Shown here one piece after another: positions 1 through 9,111 of a stretch of DNA of 57,920 bases. The number at the start of each line of letters is the position of its first letter. Position 1 is the first letter of the stretch. Below the pieces are notes generated by a model. It was not told where the DNA came from. It made no database searches and worked only from the letters and a program-made list of their open reading frames with translations. The DNA is from Aliidiomarina quisquiliarum (GTDB lineage Bacteria > Pseudomonadota > Gammaproteobacteria > Enterobacterales > Alteromonadaceae). The stretch spans positions 13,019 through 70,938 of the forward strand of contig NZ_JAMFTN010000026.1 in NCBI RefSeq assembly GCF_023922585.1, written 5' to 3'. Made by a program: the position numbers and the translations under genes.

Positions 1-232
1 CACTACGACGCATCATATTAAATAAGCTAATACGCATATGGCGAGCAAACCTTTCGTTCACAATTTCCAGCGTTGGCATACGCCCGCGAACAATACGGTC
101 CTGCGAAGAAAAGTCAAAGTCAACCGCATCCGAGGCTGATCCCGACGTCTCTATTTCTTCCTCTTCAACGTCATCGACACCATGTAAAAGGGCATCAATT
201 TCATCTTGGGATAGTAAGTCACTCACAGCCAT
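1..232 (-). CDS. fliM: Flagellar motor switch protein FliM, N-terminal part
   Basis: About 77 codons are present and the rest runs off the left edge. The translation begins MAVSDLLSQDEIDALLHG, which contains the EIDALL-type peptide that binds phosphorylated CheY in FliM proteins. A short acidic linker follows (DDVEEEEIE), then the start of the middle domain, including FDFSSQDRIVRGRMPTLE. FliM forms the C-ring of the flagellar switch with FliG and FliN, and sets rotation direction. The ATG at 232 lies 11 bases after the fliL stop, so it is the last visible gene of the fliKLM unit. Identity is firm; only the truncation by the window edge limits it. Confidence 0.95.
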   Translation of the reverse strand, partial: MAVSDLLSQDEIDALLHGVDDVEEEEIETSGSASDAVDFDFSSQDRIVRGRMPTLEIVNERFARHMRISLFNMMRRS

Positions 233-243
233 AGCTCAGCCAC

Positions 244-762
244 CTATTGCATCACGAAACCAGTAAAGAGCAATTCCTCTACTACTGGACTTCCGGTTAG
301 TTCTTGCAGTGCATTTTGCACTACATTCAATGCTGCATCGCGCAGCGCAAGACGCCCTTCACTTGTTTGCAAGCTTTCTGCTGTTGCGGCAGAAAACGTG
401 CGGTGTAGTACGCCTTCAATCATGGGAATGTTTTGTCGTGCTAAATCATCGTTTGCCCCGCCACGCACCATTAACTGCACTGATATTTGCACTAAACGGT
501 CGCGGTTTTGCCCTGGCACGTTAAAAATAAACGGTCGCGGTAAAGCTACATAGTAAGCATTGCCAGCCGCTGGTCCTGTCACCACTGCACCGCGCTCTGG
601 CGAACTAGTATCAGCTGAATTACCAGCAAACATAAAAAAGAAAAGCAGCACTGCAATAATTATAACGCCGACAACACCACCAATAATAATAAACAGCATT
701 TTTTTCGATAAACCAGCTGCTGGCTCTGCTTGTTGTTCTTGATTTTCAACTTCTGCTGCCAT
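244..762 (-). CDS. fliL: Flagellar basal body-associated protein FliL
   Basis: A 172-residue inner-membrane protein. It has a short charged cytoplasmic head, one hydrophobic segment at about residues 24-45 (rich in I, V, L and F), and a periplasmic FliL domain with the conserved stretch YYVALPRPFIFNV. FliL associates with the stator and basal body and supports torque or stator stability. The reading frame extends five codons further up to a TTG. I chose the ATG at 762 because GGAG sits 8-9 bases before it. It lies between fliK and fliM, the standard order, and its length is normal. Confidence 0.92.
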   Translation of the reverse strand: MAAEVENQEQQAEPAAGLSKKMLFIIIGGVVGVIIIAVLLFFFMFAGNSADTSSPERGAVVTGPAAGNAYYVALPRPFIFNVPGQNRDRLVQISVQLMVRGGANDDLARQNIPMIEGVLHRTFSAATAESLQTSEGRLALRDAALNVVQNALQELTGSPVVEELLFTGFVMQ

Positions 763-812
763 TGTTAGGCTCTCCAAAAATTACTTTACTAAGGCTAACA
801 CAGCCCTCTTCT

Positions 813-2993
813 TTAAACGTAGTAATCTATTTGCCCTTTCGGCACGTCTACTTTAGTTATATAGGTTGCCTCTTCGTGTTGCTGGCTTTCATCATTACCA
901 GACAAGCCGCCGCCGCCCTGACCACCTTTACCTTGTTGTTGGCTTTCGCGGGCTAATTGCGACGATTCATCACGTACATTCGAGTCGGTTAATTGAATGC
1001 CTTGTTCTTCTAGCATTTCACGTAAGCGCGGCATGGCCTGTTCTATCGCTTCACGGGCTTGCGGCGTGTTAACAAGAAACGTAACCGACGCTTGCTGCTC
1101 GCCTGTCATTTGTAATCGAATGTTCAAACGCCCTAGTTCAGGTGGGTCTAAACGCATTTCAGCCACCTGGCTTCTATTATTAAACATGAGCGCAACTTGA
1201 TCTTTTAATTGCGTTGTCCCCTGCAGCCCCGTTATGTCTATATATTGCTGGTTTTGTCGTGCCTGCTCAAATGCAGTTTCAGCCAGCTGACTTGGCGCGG
1301 TCATTGCTCGCGCTGCCTGCTGTGCTACCGTTGGCTGCTGTAATTGAGCTTGTTGGGCCGCTGCTAAAAAATTGGGGTTGATGTTTTTTGGTCCCTCAAC
1401 TTGGCTCTGCCCGCTTAATTGCTGCTCTACGCCACGCATAAACTGTAATTCACGGCTGTCACCACGCAGTTGGCTGTCATCGCGAAGGCTTTCTTGCACC
1501 AAAGCACGCAATTCTTGAGCCGTACTCGAGAAAGCTAACAGCACTTTGTTTTCTTGTGGTTGTGTCAGCTGTTGCAGCACTAATGTGCTCGTAGGTGCTC
1601 CCTCGCTAGTGCTTACTCGTTGCGTTAATTGCTGCAACGTTTGTAAAAGTTTATTTTCCCCTTCCTGGCCTACAATAGGCTCACGACCAGCTTCTTTTTC
1701 CGTTTTAACCAAGGTCACAGCTGCAGCAAGAACTTCTGCTAAGCCGGCTTTCATGTTGCCTTGCACGTCATTTTGAAGCTCAGTAGACGTTAGCGCTGCT
1801 ATGGCACTTTCTGCTGCGTCCACTAAGCTCATGAGCGGTTGCATCAATTCATTTGGTAAGTTTTGTTTTGCCAACCATTTTTTCAGTTCTGCTGGGTTAC
1901 CTTCAGCTAACGCATCTAGTGCTAAGCTAAGTTGCTCTTGCTCGGCCGCTGGCAACTGCTCCGTAAAAGACTTGATAGCCGAGCTTTCTGGCGTTGTTAC
2001 TTTTGCCCCACTAGTAGCAACAACCGTATGGCCGGTGGTCATGGTTGGCGCTGTATCACTAGTTGTTGGAGTATGTTCAGCAGCCTGCGCTTGCTCTGGC
2101 AGCAATGAAGCAAGGCGTTGCTGTGGCTCGGTTTGCTGAGTGTTAGGGCCCGCACTGGCAAACGCTTGGTTTACTTTGGTGGTTAATGAAGCTGACAGTT
2201 CGCCTTTATCTAATAGGCCTTGCTTTTCTTGCGCCGTTAACGAAATGCCTAGCTGGTCTAGTAATGCCACCACTTCTTTTGCTTCAGCTTGGGTTAACGG
2301 CGTTGTTACTTTTGCCCCACTGGTAGCAACAACCGTATGACCGGTAGTCATGATTGGTGCTTCGTCGTTTGCTACGGGTACAGGCTGCGCCACAGGTGCT
2401 TGCTCAGGTAATAGCAAAGCAAGGCGTTGCTGTGGCTCGGTTTGCTGAGTGTTAGGGCCCGCACTGGCAAGCGCTTGGTTTACTTTGGTGGTTAAGGAAG
2501 CTGACAGTTCGCCTTTATCTAATAGGCCTTGCTTTTCTTGCGCCGTTAATGAAATGCCTAGCTGGTCTAGTAATGCCGCCACTTCTTTTGCTTCAGCTTG
2601 GGTTAACGGCGTTGTTACTTTTGCCCGACTAGTAGCAACAACCGTATGACCGGTAGTCATGGTTGGCGCTTCATTATCTCGTGGTTGATGCACGCTTTGT
2701 AAAAAGTCATGCCAATTATTTATTGGCTCAATTTCACTCTCACTGTCCAACAAATTAAGCGCGCCCTTATCTACAGCCATTTCTGTTTTGCTATGCGCAC
2801 TCGACTGTTTTTTGCTGTTATCGGCAATTGTTGCCGCTGGCTTATGGCCACGATCGTCAATACTTCGGCGCTCTTGCTCCGACCCCAATGCTTCGTCGAA
2901 ACGAGAAGTGCGCTCACCAACGTTTTCCCCAAGATTGCTAGCTTGCGGCGCTAATTTAGGCTCGGTATGAACTTTTACATCAAGTATTTGCAT
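813..2993 (-). CDS. fliK: Flagellar hook-length control protein FliK with internal repeats
   Basis: A 726-residue protein ending in a typical Flg_hook C-terminal domain; the core around residues 615-650 reads VAEMRLDPPELGRLNIRLQM. A Gln/Ser/Gly-rich tail follows. FliK is exported as a molecular ruler and switches the export specificity of FlhB when the hook is complete. The N-terminal half is unusual. A unit of about 103 residues beginning near MTTGHTVVATS is present twice in near-identical form (roughly residues 110-315), followed by a truncated third start. At DNA level the period is exactly 309 bp. The ruler part of FliK is known to vary in length between strains, so repeat expansion could change hook length. 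A sigma-54 promoter lies about 95 bases upstream. Confidence 0.93.
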   Translation of the reverse strand: MQILDVKVHTEPKLAPQASNLGENVGERTSRFDEALGSEQERRSIDDRGHKPAATIADNSKKQSSAHSKTEMAVDKGALNLLDSESEIEPINNWHDFLQSVHQPRDNEAPTMTTGHTVVATSRAKVTTPLTQAEAKEVAALLDQLGISLTAQEKQGLLDKGELSASLTTKVNQALASAGPNTQQTEPQQRLALLLPEQAPVAQPVPVANDEAPIMTTGHTVVATSGAKVTTPLTQAEAKEVVALLDQLGISLTAQEKQGLLDKGELSASLTTKVNQAFASAGPNTQQTEPQQRLASLLPEQAQAAEHTPTTSDTAPTMTTGHTVVATSGAKVTTPESSAIKSFTEQLPAAEQEQLSLALDALAEGNPAELKKWLAKQNLPNELMQPLMSLVDAAESAIAALTSTELQNDVQGNMKAGLAEVLAAAVTLVKTEKEAGREPIVGQEGENKLLQTLQQLTQRVSTSEGAPTSTLVLQQLTQPQENKVLLAFSSTAQELRALVQESLRDDSQLRGDSRELQFMRGVEQQLSGQSQVEGPKNINPNFLAAAQQAQLQQPTVAQQAARAMTAPSQLAETAFEQARQNQQYIDITGLQGTTQLKDQVALMFNNRSQVAEMRLDPPELGRLNIRLQMTGEQQASVTFLVNTPQAREAIEQAMPRLREMLEEQGIQLTDSNVRDESSQLARESQQQGKGGQGGGGLSGNDESQQHEEATYITKVDVPKGQIDYYV
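1990..2670 (-). repeat. 309-bp tandem repeat inside fliK (two copies plus a partial third)
   Basis: The motif ggcgttgttacttttgcc starts at 1990, 2299 and 2608, a spacing of exactly 309 bp (103 codons), so the frame is kept. The two full units are nearly identical except for a variable patch of about 60 bases at 2056-2115 versus 2365-2424. The third occurrence continues only to about 2670. The near-identity suggests a recent duplication or gene-conversion within the FliK ruler region. Confidence 0.9.
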
Positions 2994-3087
2994 AGTTAAT
3001 CACATCATCCAACAGTGAATAAGTTTCAAAGTACGCTACTGCTTTATTTGCACGTTACAGAAAAGCAATTTCTTTCAAACATACAGA

Positions 3088-3103
3088 TGCAAAGAATATG
3101 CCA
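3088..3103 (-). promoter_or_regulatory. Sigma-54 promoter upstream of fliK
   Basis: On the minus strand the sequence reads TGGCATATTCTTTGCA, matching the RpoN consensus TGGCAC-N5-TTGCA with a single change and the exact GG-N10-GC spacing. It is 95 bases before the fliK ATG in the gap between fliJ and fliK. This implies that fliKLM (and the genes beyond the left edge) can be transcribed separately from fliEFGHIJ, probably under an Flr activator. Confidence 0.8.
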
Positions 3104-3111
3104 GAACACCA

Positions 3112-3555
3112 CTAAGAGCGGTTGCGGCGGAGAAAGCCTTGCATAGCAAATTCGTCGGAAGTCCGTTGTTCTTGACTATTTTTTATTCGCTCAGCTGCTT
3201 TAAAACGCTTGGCTAACAAATATTCTATTGCCTTGCGCCGTTGCTGTTGAGCTAACCAGCGTAATCGCAGGTCTTCCACATGGGTTTGCATACGCTTTAA
3301 ATTTTCTTGTTGCTGCTTAATTCCTACATCTAGTTTGCCAACAAAAGCGTGATATCGACCAAAGCTTGCCGACCCCATACCTTGTTGGGCTTTGTTATTT
3401 GCCTGGTGCAAATAATCGGTACGGTAATTGGTTAGCCCTTCCAACCGCCGCTCTTGCATAGTTAATTGACTGCGGGCTTGGCCAAAGTCGCGAGCACATT
3501 CGTCTTCACGCTTTTGCTCAAGTTCTAATACCATTTTTAGGGCGTTGTCTTTCAT
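3112..3555 (-). CDS. fliJ: Flagellar export chaperone FliJ
   Basis: A 147-residue, highly charged, almost wholly helical coiled-coil protein, the normal size and character of FliJ. It is a cytoplasmic component of the flagellar type III export apparatus that interacts with the FliI ATPase and FlhA and escorts rod/hook substrates. The sequence is rich in Gln, Glu, Arg and Lys, with a motif [17 protein letters not shown] near residues 61-77. The ATG at 3555 overlaps the fliI stop by 4 bases (ATGA), which indicates translational coupling. It is the last gene of the fliEFGHIJ unit. Recognition rests on position and coiled-coil character more than on fixed motifs. Confidence 0.9.
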   Translation of the reverse strand: MKDNALKMVLELEQKREDECARDFGQARSQLTMQERRLEGLTNYRTDYLHQANNKAQQGMGSASFGRYHAFVGKLDVGIKQQQENLKRMQTHVEDLRLRWLAQQQRRKAIEYLLAKRFKAAERIKNSQEQRTSDEFAMQGFLRRNRS

Positions 3556-4901
3556 CGTCCGGCACCTTGATTACGGCCATGACTTGCCTGCTGGGCTAAT
3601 TGCGCCAGCACCGTTACACAATCATCATAAGGGGAAATATCACGCATGCCTTGCTGTAAATAGCGCTCCATTAACGGCAGCATTTGAATTGACTTATCAA
3701 TACGAGGGTCGGAGCCTTGTGTGTATGCGCCTATAGAAATAAGATCGCGACTACGTTGGTAGGTAGAATAAAGCTGTTTAATAACCATGGCATGCTGTAG
3801 GTGTTCGGGGCTAACAACTTGGGGCATAACCCGGCTCACCGACGCTTCTATATCAATAGCCGGGTAATGACCCGACTCAGCTAGGTCGCGCGACAACACT
3901 ATATGACCATCAAGAATGGCCCGAGCGGCATCAGCAATAGGGTCTTGTAAATCGTCACCTTCTGTTAATACCGTATAAAAAGCCGTAATAGAGCCTTGCC
4001 CTTCGCCACCATTACCCGCCCGCTCTACTAAAGCAGGCAGCTTAGCAAACACCGAAGGTGGATAACCTTTGGTAGCTGGCGGTTCGCCAATGGCAAGTGC
4101 AATTTCGCGCTGAGCCATGGCATAGCGGGTTAACGAGTCGAGTAATAACAGCACATTCAAACCTTGGTCACGAAAGTATTCAGCAATTTGTGCGGCTGTT
4201 TCGCAACCCCGTAAACGCATAAGTGGCGACTGATCTGCCGGTGCGGCTACTACTACTGATCGCTGTATACCTTCATCGCCTAAAATATCCTCAATAAATT
4301 CTTTTACTTCACGGCCCCGTTCACCCACCAAGCCCACCACAATAACATCGGCGGTGGTGCCTCGCGTCATCATGCCCATAAGCACACTTTTACCCACCCC
4401 TGAACCCGCAAATAAGCCCATACGCTGGCCTTGACCCACAGTAATCAAACCATTTATAGCCGTTACGCCCACGTCGAGTGGCTGCCGAATCGGGCGTCGC
4501 ACCAATGGGTTCATTTTAATTCGATCATTCAAGCCGTATTTACCCGTAACCACCGGGCCTTTACCGTCTAATGGGTTACCCGCACCATCAATTACTCGCC
4601 CAAGCAGCTCCATGCCTAAAGGAATACCCGCTTGATTAGACAATGGCCGAACACGAGCGCCAGGCAACACGCCATGGGCGTCGTCGTGGGGCATTAAGTA
4701 AATAACGTCGTCGTCAAAACCAACTACTTCGGCTGTTACCTCACCCGAAGCAGTTTCAACGCCACACAGTGAACCTATAGCCGAACGCACACCAACCGCT
4801 TCAAAAGTTAAACCCACTACACGAGTTAAATGCCCAGCTACTTGGGGCCGAGCATCCTGAATGCGACTGGAGAACTTTTTAATCCGATTGGCTAGGGTCA
4901 T
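3552..4901 (-). CDS. fliI: Flagellum-specific ATPase FliI
   Basis: A 449-residue member of the F1-beta/FliI family; it energises the flagellar type III export gate together with FliH and FliJ. Visible motifs are the Walker A loop AGSGVGKS at residues 165-172, [35 protein letters not shown] with the Walker B acidic residue, and [18 protein letters not shown]. The open frame extends 17 codons further upstream. I chose the ATG at 4901 ([10 protein letters not shown]) because AGGGA lies about 10 bases before it and family members start at this point. This start overlaps the end of fliH by 23 bases. Confidence 0.95.
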   Translation of the reverse strand: MTLANRIKKFSSRIQDARPQVAGHLTRVVGLTFEAVGVRSAIGSLCGVETASGEVTAEVVGFDDDVIYLMPHDDAHGVLPGARVRPLSNQAGIPLGMELLGRVIDGAGNPLDGKGPVVTGKYGLNDRIKMNPLVRRPIRQPLDVGVTAINGLITVGQGQRMGLFAGSGVGKSVLMGMMTRGTTADVIVVGLVGERGREVKEFIEDILGDEGIQRSVVVAAPADQSPLMRLRGCETAAQIAEYFRDQGLNVLLLLDSLTRYAMAQREIALAIGEPPATKGYPPSVFAKLPALVERAGNGGEGQGSITAFYTVLTEGDDLQDPIADAARAILDGHIVLSRDLAESGHYPAIDIEASVSRVMPQVVSPEHLQHAMVIKQLYSTYQRSRDLISIGAYTQGSDPRIDKSIQMLPLMERYLQQGMRDISPYDDCVTVLAQLAQQASHGRNQGAGR

Positions 4902-5811
4902 GCTGTCCCTCATCATCTTCACCACTGCCCAAAGGAGCTGCTTGTTCAGCAACTGGGTTAGGCACTGCAGCTGGCTCTACAGTTGATTCTGTTTTTGGCT
5001 CTGGCGTTGTTGGGTCATTATTTCTTATTGGAGGGGCAGCCGCTTTAAGATCAGCAGGCACGTCTTTAACACCATGTAACAACTGAGTAAACACATCGTT
5101 CATGCGCGCTTCTAAAGTAGCGTCAACGGCCACTAATGGTGTTTGTATGCGACAACCACCGCGGCTAATTGTTTCGTCTTGATAAAAAAACCAACCTTTA
5201 TCGGCACGAGTTTTTTCATCCCAACGTCCGTCAATTAAAGCAAAGTCTTCTGGGTGAATATAAATTTCAACTCGCTGCGAAGTCATACTTAATTCTTGAA
5301 TGCCGCGCCTAAAGGCTTCTCTTACAACTTCATTATTCTGCGTTACTTCTTGCCAACAAATAGCACGAGCCAAAGCCATACTTAAATGCACCAGCTGGTT
5401 TTCAACCGCTTGGTCAACTTGCTTTAAAGGGTGTCGCAAACCTTCAAACAACGCCTGCCAATGGGCCGACAACGACTCATTAAGCTGCTCGGTGGCTTCA
5501 AGAGCTGTTTTTTCCCCCGCCGCATAACCTAGTTTTTCACCGTCAGCATAGCCAGCTTCAAAACCTTCTGTATGGCCCGCTGCAATACCTTCTAACTTAC
5601 CTTCTTCGTACCCTTCAAGTCGGGCTGCTTCACGAATTGCTTCAAGTGCTTCGGCAGTTAAAGGAGCTACTTCTTCAATTTCTTCTTCGGCTTCAGGCGG
5701 TTCATAGGCCCAGCGCAAAGGCATGTTAAGCGCATTTTTACGCTCATCCTCAGGCCTGGGCTTTTCTGTTATATCTGGCACATCCCATAACTTGGAATTG
5801 CTATTGCTCAT
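4879..5811 (-). CDS. fliH: Flagellar assembly protein FliH
   Basis: A 310-residue negative regulator and stator-like partner of FliI. After a Pro/Glu-rich head ([13 protein letters not shown]), residues of about 70-105 carry the Gly-rich repeat region typical of FliH ([36 protein letters not shown]), followed by the conserved C-terminal domain with [20 protein letters not shown] and [10 protein letters not shown]. An acidic, Pro-rich tail of about 55 residues follows, which is longer than in E. coli FliH (228 aa). The frame continues four codons up to a TTG. The ATG at 5811 is preferred because GAGG precedes it at the right distance. Confidence 0.93.
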   Translation of the reverse strand: MSNSNSKLWDVPDITEKPRPEDERKNALNMPLRWAYEPPEAEEEIEEVAPLTAEALEAIREAARLEGYEEGKLEGIAAGHTEGFEAGYADGEKLGYAAGEKTALEATEQLNESLSAHWQALFEGLRHPLKQVDQAVENQLVHLSMALARAICWQEVTQNNEVVREAFRRGIQELSMTSQRVEIYIHPEDFALIDGRWDEKTRADKGWFFYQDETISRGGCRIQTPLVAVDATLEARMNDVFTQLLHGVKDVPADLKAAAPPIRNNDPTTPEPKTESTVEPAAVPNPVAEQAAPLGSGEDDEGQHDPSQSD

Positions 5812-5844
5812 ATTACGCCTCAATACCTAATGTGCTCAGCTGTA

Positions 5845-6918
5845 TTATACGAACTGATCACCACCACCACTACCAAGCATTATTTCGCCCGCATCGGCTA
5901 AACGACGAGCAATAGCCAGGATGTCTTTTTGCGCTTGTTCCGCATCGGCCAAACGCACTGGCCCCATTGCTTCAAGGTCATCACGTAATAATTCAGCGGC
6001 GCGTTTCGACATGTTCTTAAAGAATTTCTCACGTATTTTCTCATCCGAAGCTTTAAGAGCACGTTGTAATGTTTCGCCTTCAACATCTCGTAGTAAGGTT
6101 TGTACTCCACGGTCGTCGACATCGATAAGGTTCTCGAATACAAACATAAGATCTTGAATTTGCTGACCCATTTCTTCGTCTTGCTCGCGAATTGCATCCA
6201 TTAATGGCTGCTCTACGCTGTTGTCTAGGTAGTTCATAATATCGGCCGCGGCTTTCAAACCACCCATTTTCGCAGCTTGTGCACCCGACTGACCAGCAAA
6301 TTGTTTTTCCATAATTTCATTTAGTTCTTGTAATGCTGCCGGCTGTACTTCTTCTAGGTTAGCAATACGCATCATCAAGTCTAGCCGTACTTTCTGAGTA
6401 AATTGCGACATAATCTCTGCCGACTGCTCCGGCTCTAAATACGACATAACAATAGTTTGAATTTGTGGGTGCTCATTACGAATAATGGTCGCCACCTGTT
6501 TTGAATCCATCCATTTCAACGAGTCGAGGCCACGCGCACCACTACCCATAACGATCTGTTCAATGAGGTTGCCCGCTTTGTCTTCACCTAACGCCGCAGT
6601 TAATGCTTTACGTACAAACTCTTCCGACTTAAAGCCAATAGTGGTGAACTTCTGAATGTCGTCTAGGAATAAGTTATGTACGGCGTTTACTTTTTCTTGG
6701 CTAAATTCCACCAAGCCAGCCATTGCCATGCCCACCCGTTGCACCTGCTTTGGCTCTAGGTGCTTTAATATTTGGGCGGCGTCTTCTTCCGACAAGCTAA
6801 GTAGTAAAATGGCTGCTTTTTCAACCCCATCAAGCTTGTGTACATCATAGCTTGAGCGGTCTTTATCGCCTGCGACATCTACACTTCGCGTTTGCTGCAT
6901 TGTATTAGGCATCTTCAT
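5845..6918 (-). CDS. fliG: Flagellar motor switch protein FliG
   Basis: A 357-residue rotor protein that links the MS ring (FliF) to the C ring and contacts the stator. Diagnostic stretches are DGVEKAAILLLSLSEEDAAQ near residue 30, the middle-domain EHPQ motif in RNEHPQIQTIVMSYLEPEQ, and the C-terminal torque helix LLRDVEGETLQRALKASDEK with the charged residues used in stator contact. The ATG at 6918 overlaps the end of fliF by 14 bases. Two later in-frame ATG codons exist (6912, 6900), and the ribosome-binding signal does not decide between them. The gene is complete and of normal length. Confidence 0.96.
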   Translation of the reverse strand: MKMPNTMQQTRSVDVAGDKDRSSYDVHKLDGVEKAAILLLSLSEEDAAQILKHLEPKQVQRVGMAMAGLVEFSQEKVNAVHNLFLDDIQKFTTIGFKSEEFVRKALTAALGEDKAGNLIEQIVMGSGARGLDSLKWMDSKQVATIIRNEHPQIQTIVMSYLEPEQSAEIMSQFTQKVRLDLMMRIANLEEVQPAALQELNEIMEKQFAGQSGAQAAKMGGLKAAADIMNYLDNSVEQPLMDAIREQDEEMGQQIQDLMFVFENLIDVDDRGVQTLLRDVEGETLQRALKASDEKIREKFFKNMSKRAAELLRDDLEAMGPVRLADAEQAQKDILAIARRLADAGEIMLGSGGGDQFV

Positions 6919-8617
6919 TTAACCACGCTTTGACAACTTGAGAGGAAAGCTCAGGCTCATTTGCTACCAAGGCCCGAACCGCTTTAAGTAAATCTTCATC
7001 TTTATGTAAGTCTGGTAGCTTCAGCGTACCATCTGGAGCGAATCCAATCGAGTCTGAATCAAACTGCTGACTCAACAACTCAATGGTCTCATCACCTAGA
7101 TCTTTATCATAAGCTAACAACTGATCTAACTCACTTTCACCGGTCTCTTCTGGGTATATTAATTTCTTCAGCATCGGTCGAACCACGGTTAGAATCAGTA
7201 CAATAATAACCAGACCACCTACAACTAAGCGTAATAAGCGCCACACCCATGGCTCTTCCCACCAAGGCATGCCCACGTCGTCATAACTTGGTGTTTCAAG
7301 AAACTGAAAGCTCACCACCTCAATTGAATCGCCGCGATTCATATTAAAACCTAAACTACCTTGCAGCATACGCCGAATACTTGTTAACTCTTCCTGAGTA
7401 TAGGCTTCACGAACTGTAACACCATCTTCGTTTACGCTGCGCTTGTAGTCCAATGTTACTGCTACACTCAAGCGTTGCAGCACACCGCTTTGTTGACGTG
7501 TATGGCTAATGGTTTGATCTAACTCATAGTTTCTAGTTTCTTCACGGTGACTTCTGCCCGGCGCGCGGGTTTGGCTATTATTAGCAGCCGTGGCTACCTC
7601 AGGAATACTTGCGTCTAATGGCGGTTGGTTACTTAAGGCACCTGGAATACCTCCCGCACCTGAACCAACGCTATTGTCTTCAATAATCATTTCACTACGA
7701 ATTGCAGGTAAGTCGGGATTGTACGAACGCTGTGTTTGTTCAACTTGGGTAAAGTCCATGGTTACGTCTACCTGCGCGGTATAGTTTCCAAAGCCCAAAA
7801 CTGGAGCCAAAATTGTGTCTATTTTCTCCATAAACTCACGTTCACGTTGGCGCTCAATTTCATATTCTAGCCGAGCTGCTGCTGACATTTCATTTTGCGA
7901 GCCGGAATGCAGTAACCGACCATTTTGATCTGTTACCGTTACATTGTTAGGTTTTAACTGCGGCACTGCCGAAGCAACCAAATCAACAATGGCTTCAATT
8001 TCTTCACGGGAAAGTTGCTGGCGTCGTGTTTTAATCATCACACTGGCACTTGGCGGCCGTTCCCGGCGAGTAAATACATTGTCTTTAGGCAAAGCTAATA
8101 GTACTCGCGCCGTAGCTACCGACTGCATTTCTTCAATAATACGCCCTAACTGCTGCTCGCGAGAATGCTTTAAGCGCTCACCTTCCAAGCGCTGACTAAC
8201 ACCAAAACCTGGGTCTTTTAATAACATTTCGTCACCGGTCGAGGAACGTACCGGCTCTAAACCTTGACGCGTCATGCTTAAGCGAATTTCACTAATATCG
8301 CGCTCAAGTACATATACGGTGTTACCTTCAACTTTGTATTCTTTTTTATTGGCATCGAGAAAGTCGAGGGTTTCAATTAACTGATCGGTTTCCATTCGGC
8401 CAAGCGGGCGATACTCAGGCTCTTGGGCCCACAGCATAATAAACACAGCAATAGCCAAGCAAATAGCAAGCGCAAGCACTATAATCACTTGGCGCATCAC
8501 ATCAATATTCGCCAAAGCACTCATAAAGCCAGACTTTTGCTCTTCATTGCGACCTGAATCTTTCGGGTCGTTACCTAGTTCATTATCTGAAATCATTAAA
8601 TCTGTTGACTCAGCCAT
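6905..8617 (-). CDS. fliF: Flagellar MS-ring protein FliF
   Basis: A 570-residue inner-membrane ring protein. There is an N-terminal transmembrane segment at about residues 43-65 (VIIVLALAICLAIAVFIMLW), then the secretin-like ring-building region with DANKKEYKVEGNTVYVLE and LPKDNVFTRRERPPSASVMI, a long periplasmic collar, a second transmembrane segment near 465-485 (LLRLVVGGLVIIVLILTVV), and a C-terminal FliG-binding tail ending VKAWLNEDA. The start has AAGGAG nine bases upstream. It is the second gene of the fliEFGHIJ unit, and length and topology are normal. Confidence 0.96.
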   Translation of the reverse strand: MAESTDLMISDNELGNDPKDSGRNEEQKSGFMSALANIDVMRQVIIVLALAICLAIAVFIMLWAQEPEYRPLGRMETDQLIETLDFLDANKKEYKVEGNTVYVLERDISEIRLSMTRQGLEPVRSSTGDEMLLKDPGFGVSQRLEGERLKHSREQQLGRIIEEMQSVATARVLLALPKDNVFTRRERPPSASVMIKTRRQQLSREEIEAIVDLVASAVPQLKPNNVTVTDQNGRLLHSGSQNEMSAAARLEYEIERQREREFMEKIDTILAPVLGFGNYTAQVDVTMDFTQVEQTQRSYNPDLPAIRSEMIIEDNSVGSGAGGIPGALSNQPPLDASIPEVATAANNSQTRAPGRSHREETRNYELDQTISHTRQQSGVLQRLSVAVTLDYKRSVNEDGVTVREAYTQEELTSIRRMLQGSLGFNMNRGDSIEVVSFQFLETPSYDDVGMPWWEEPWVWRLLRLVVGGLVIIVLILTVVRPMLKKLIYPEETGESELDQLLAYDKDLGDETIELLSQQFDSDSIGFAPDGTLKLPDLHKDEDLLKAVRALVANEPELSSQVVKAWLNEDA

Positions 8618-8642
8618 GGTTCAATCTCCTTAAGCCCCAGTA

Positions 8643-8996
8643 TTAAACCGGCATTTGCATAATTTTTTCGTACGCTTCTACGAACTTATTTCGTACCTGG
8701 ACCGCTGCTTCAAAAGCAATGCTCGACTTTTGCGCCGCAATCATGCCTTCCGCCAGAGACACATTAGGGTCTCCCATTTCTATTCGAGTTTGCAGGTCGC
8801 GAGCAGTCGACTGTAAGCCATTCACATTATCAACAGCTGATTTCAACATCGCACCGAAGTCTGCCCGCGACGAGTTGCCCACTGGCTCAACCTGTTGGCT
8901 AGGTTGGTTAGGTAATTGTGTCACGCCTTGCTGTGCTCGCATGTCGGCGAGCATACTTTGCATATCTGCTAAAAGTGGATTATTAGTCACGTTCAT
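8643..8996 (-). CDS. fliE: Flagellar hook-basal body complex protein FliE
   Basis: A 117-residue rod-MS ring adapter. The C-terminal half matches the family: DFGAMLKSAVDNVNGLQ, LAEGMIAAQKSSIAFEAAVQ, and the ending VRNKFVEAYEKIMQMPV. The frame is open eleven codons further to a TTG. I placed the start at the ATG at 8996 (MNVTNNPLLADMQ), which has AGAGG nine bases before it. It is the first gene of the fliEFGHIJ unit, with a sigma-54 promoter about 65 bases upstream. Confidence 0.93.
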   Translation of the reverse strand: MNVTNNPLLADMQSMLADMRAQQGVTQLPNQPSQQVEPVGNSSRADFGAMLKSAVDNVNGLQSTARDLQTRIEMGDPNVSLAEGMIAAQKSSIAFEAAVQVRNKFVEAYEKIMQMPV

Positions 8997-9060
8997 AACA
9001 AAAAACCTCTTACCGTTGGCTACCGTCAATTTCTCGACAGCTTCTTAGATAAGAGGTTTA

Positions 9061-9077
9061 ATGCATAATAAGTGCCA
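9061..9077 (-). promoter_or_regulatory. Sigma-54 promoter upstream of fliE
   Basis: On the minus strand the sequence TGGCACTTATTATGCAT has the invariant GG and GC separated by 10 bases, and TGGCAC matches the -24 element exactly. It lies in the flrC-fliE gap, about 65 bases before the fliE ATG. In Vibrio and Pseudomonas the fliE operon is driven by RpoN with FlrA/FleQ, and the same arrangement is inferred here. Confidence 0.8.
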
Positions 9078-9111
9078 ACTTTTAAATTGGGCTTATCTGG
9101 GCGCCGAAAGG

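Noticed and set aside
2140-2649. Two near-identical 66-codon plus-strand frames, 309 bases apart, opposite fliK
   Set aside because: They are antisense shadows produced by the fliK tandem repeat, not genes.
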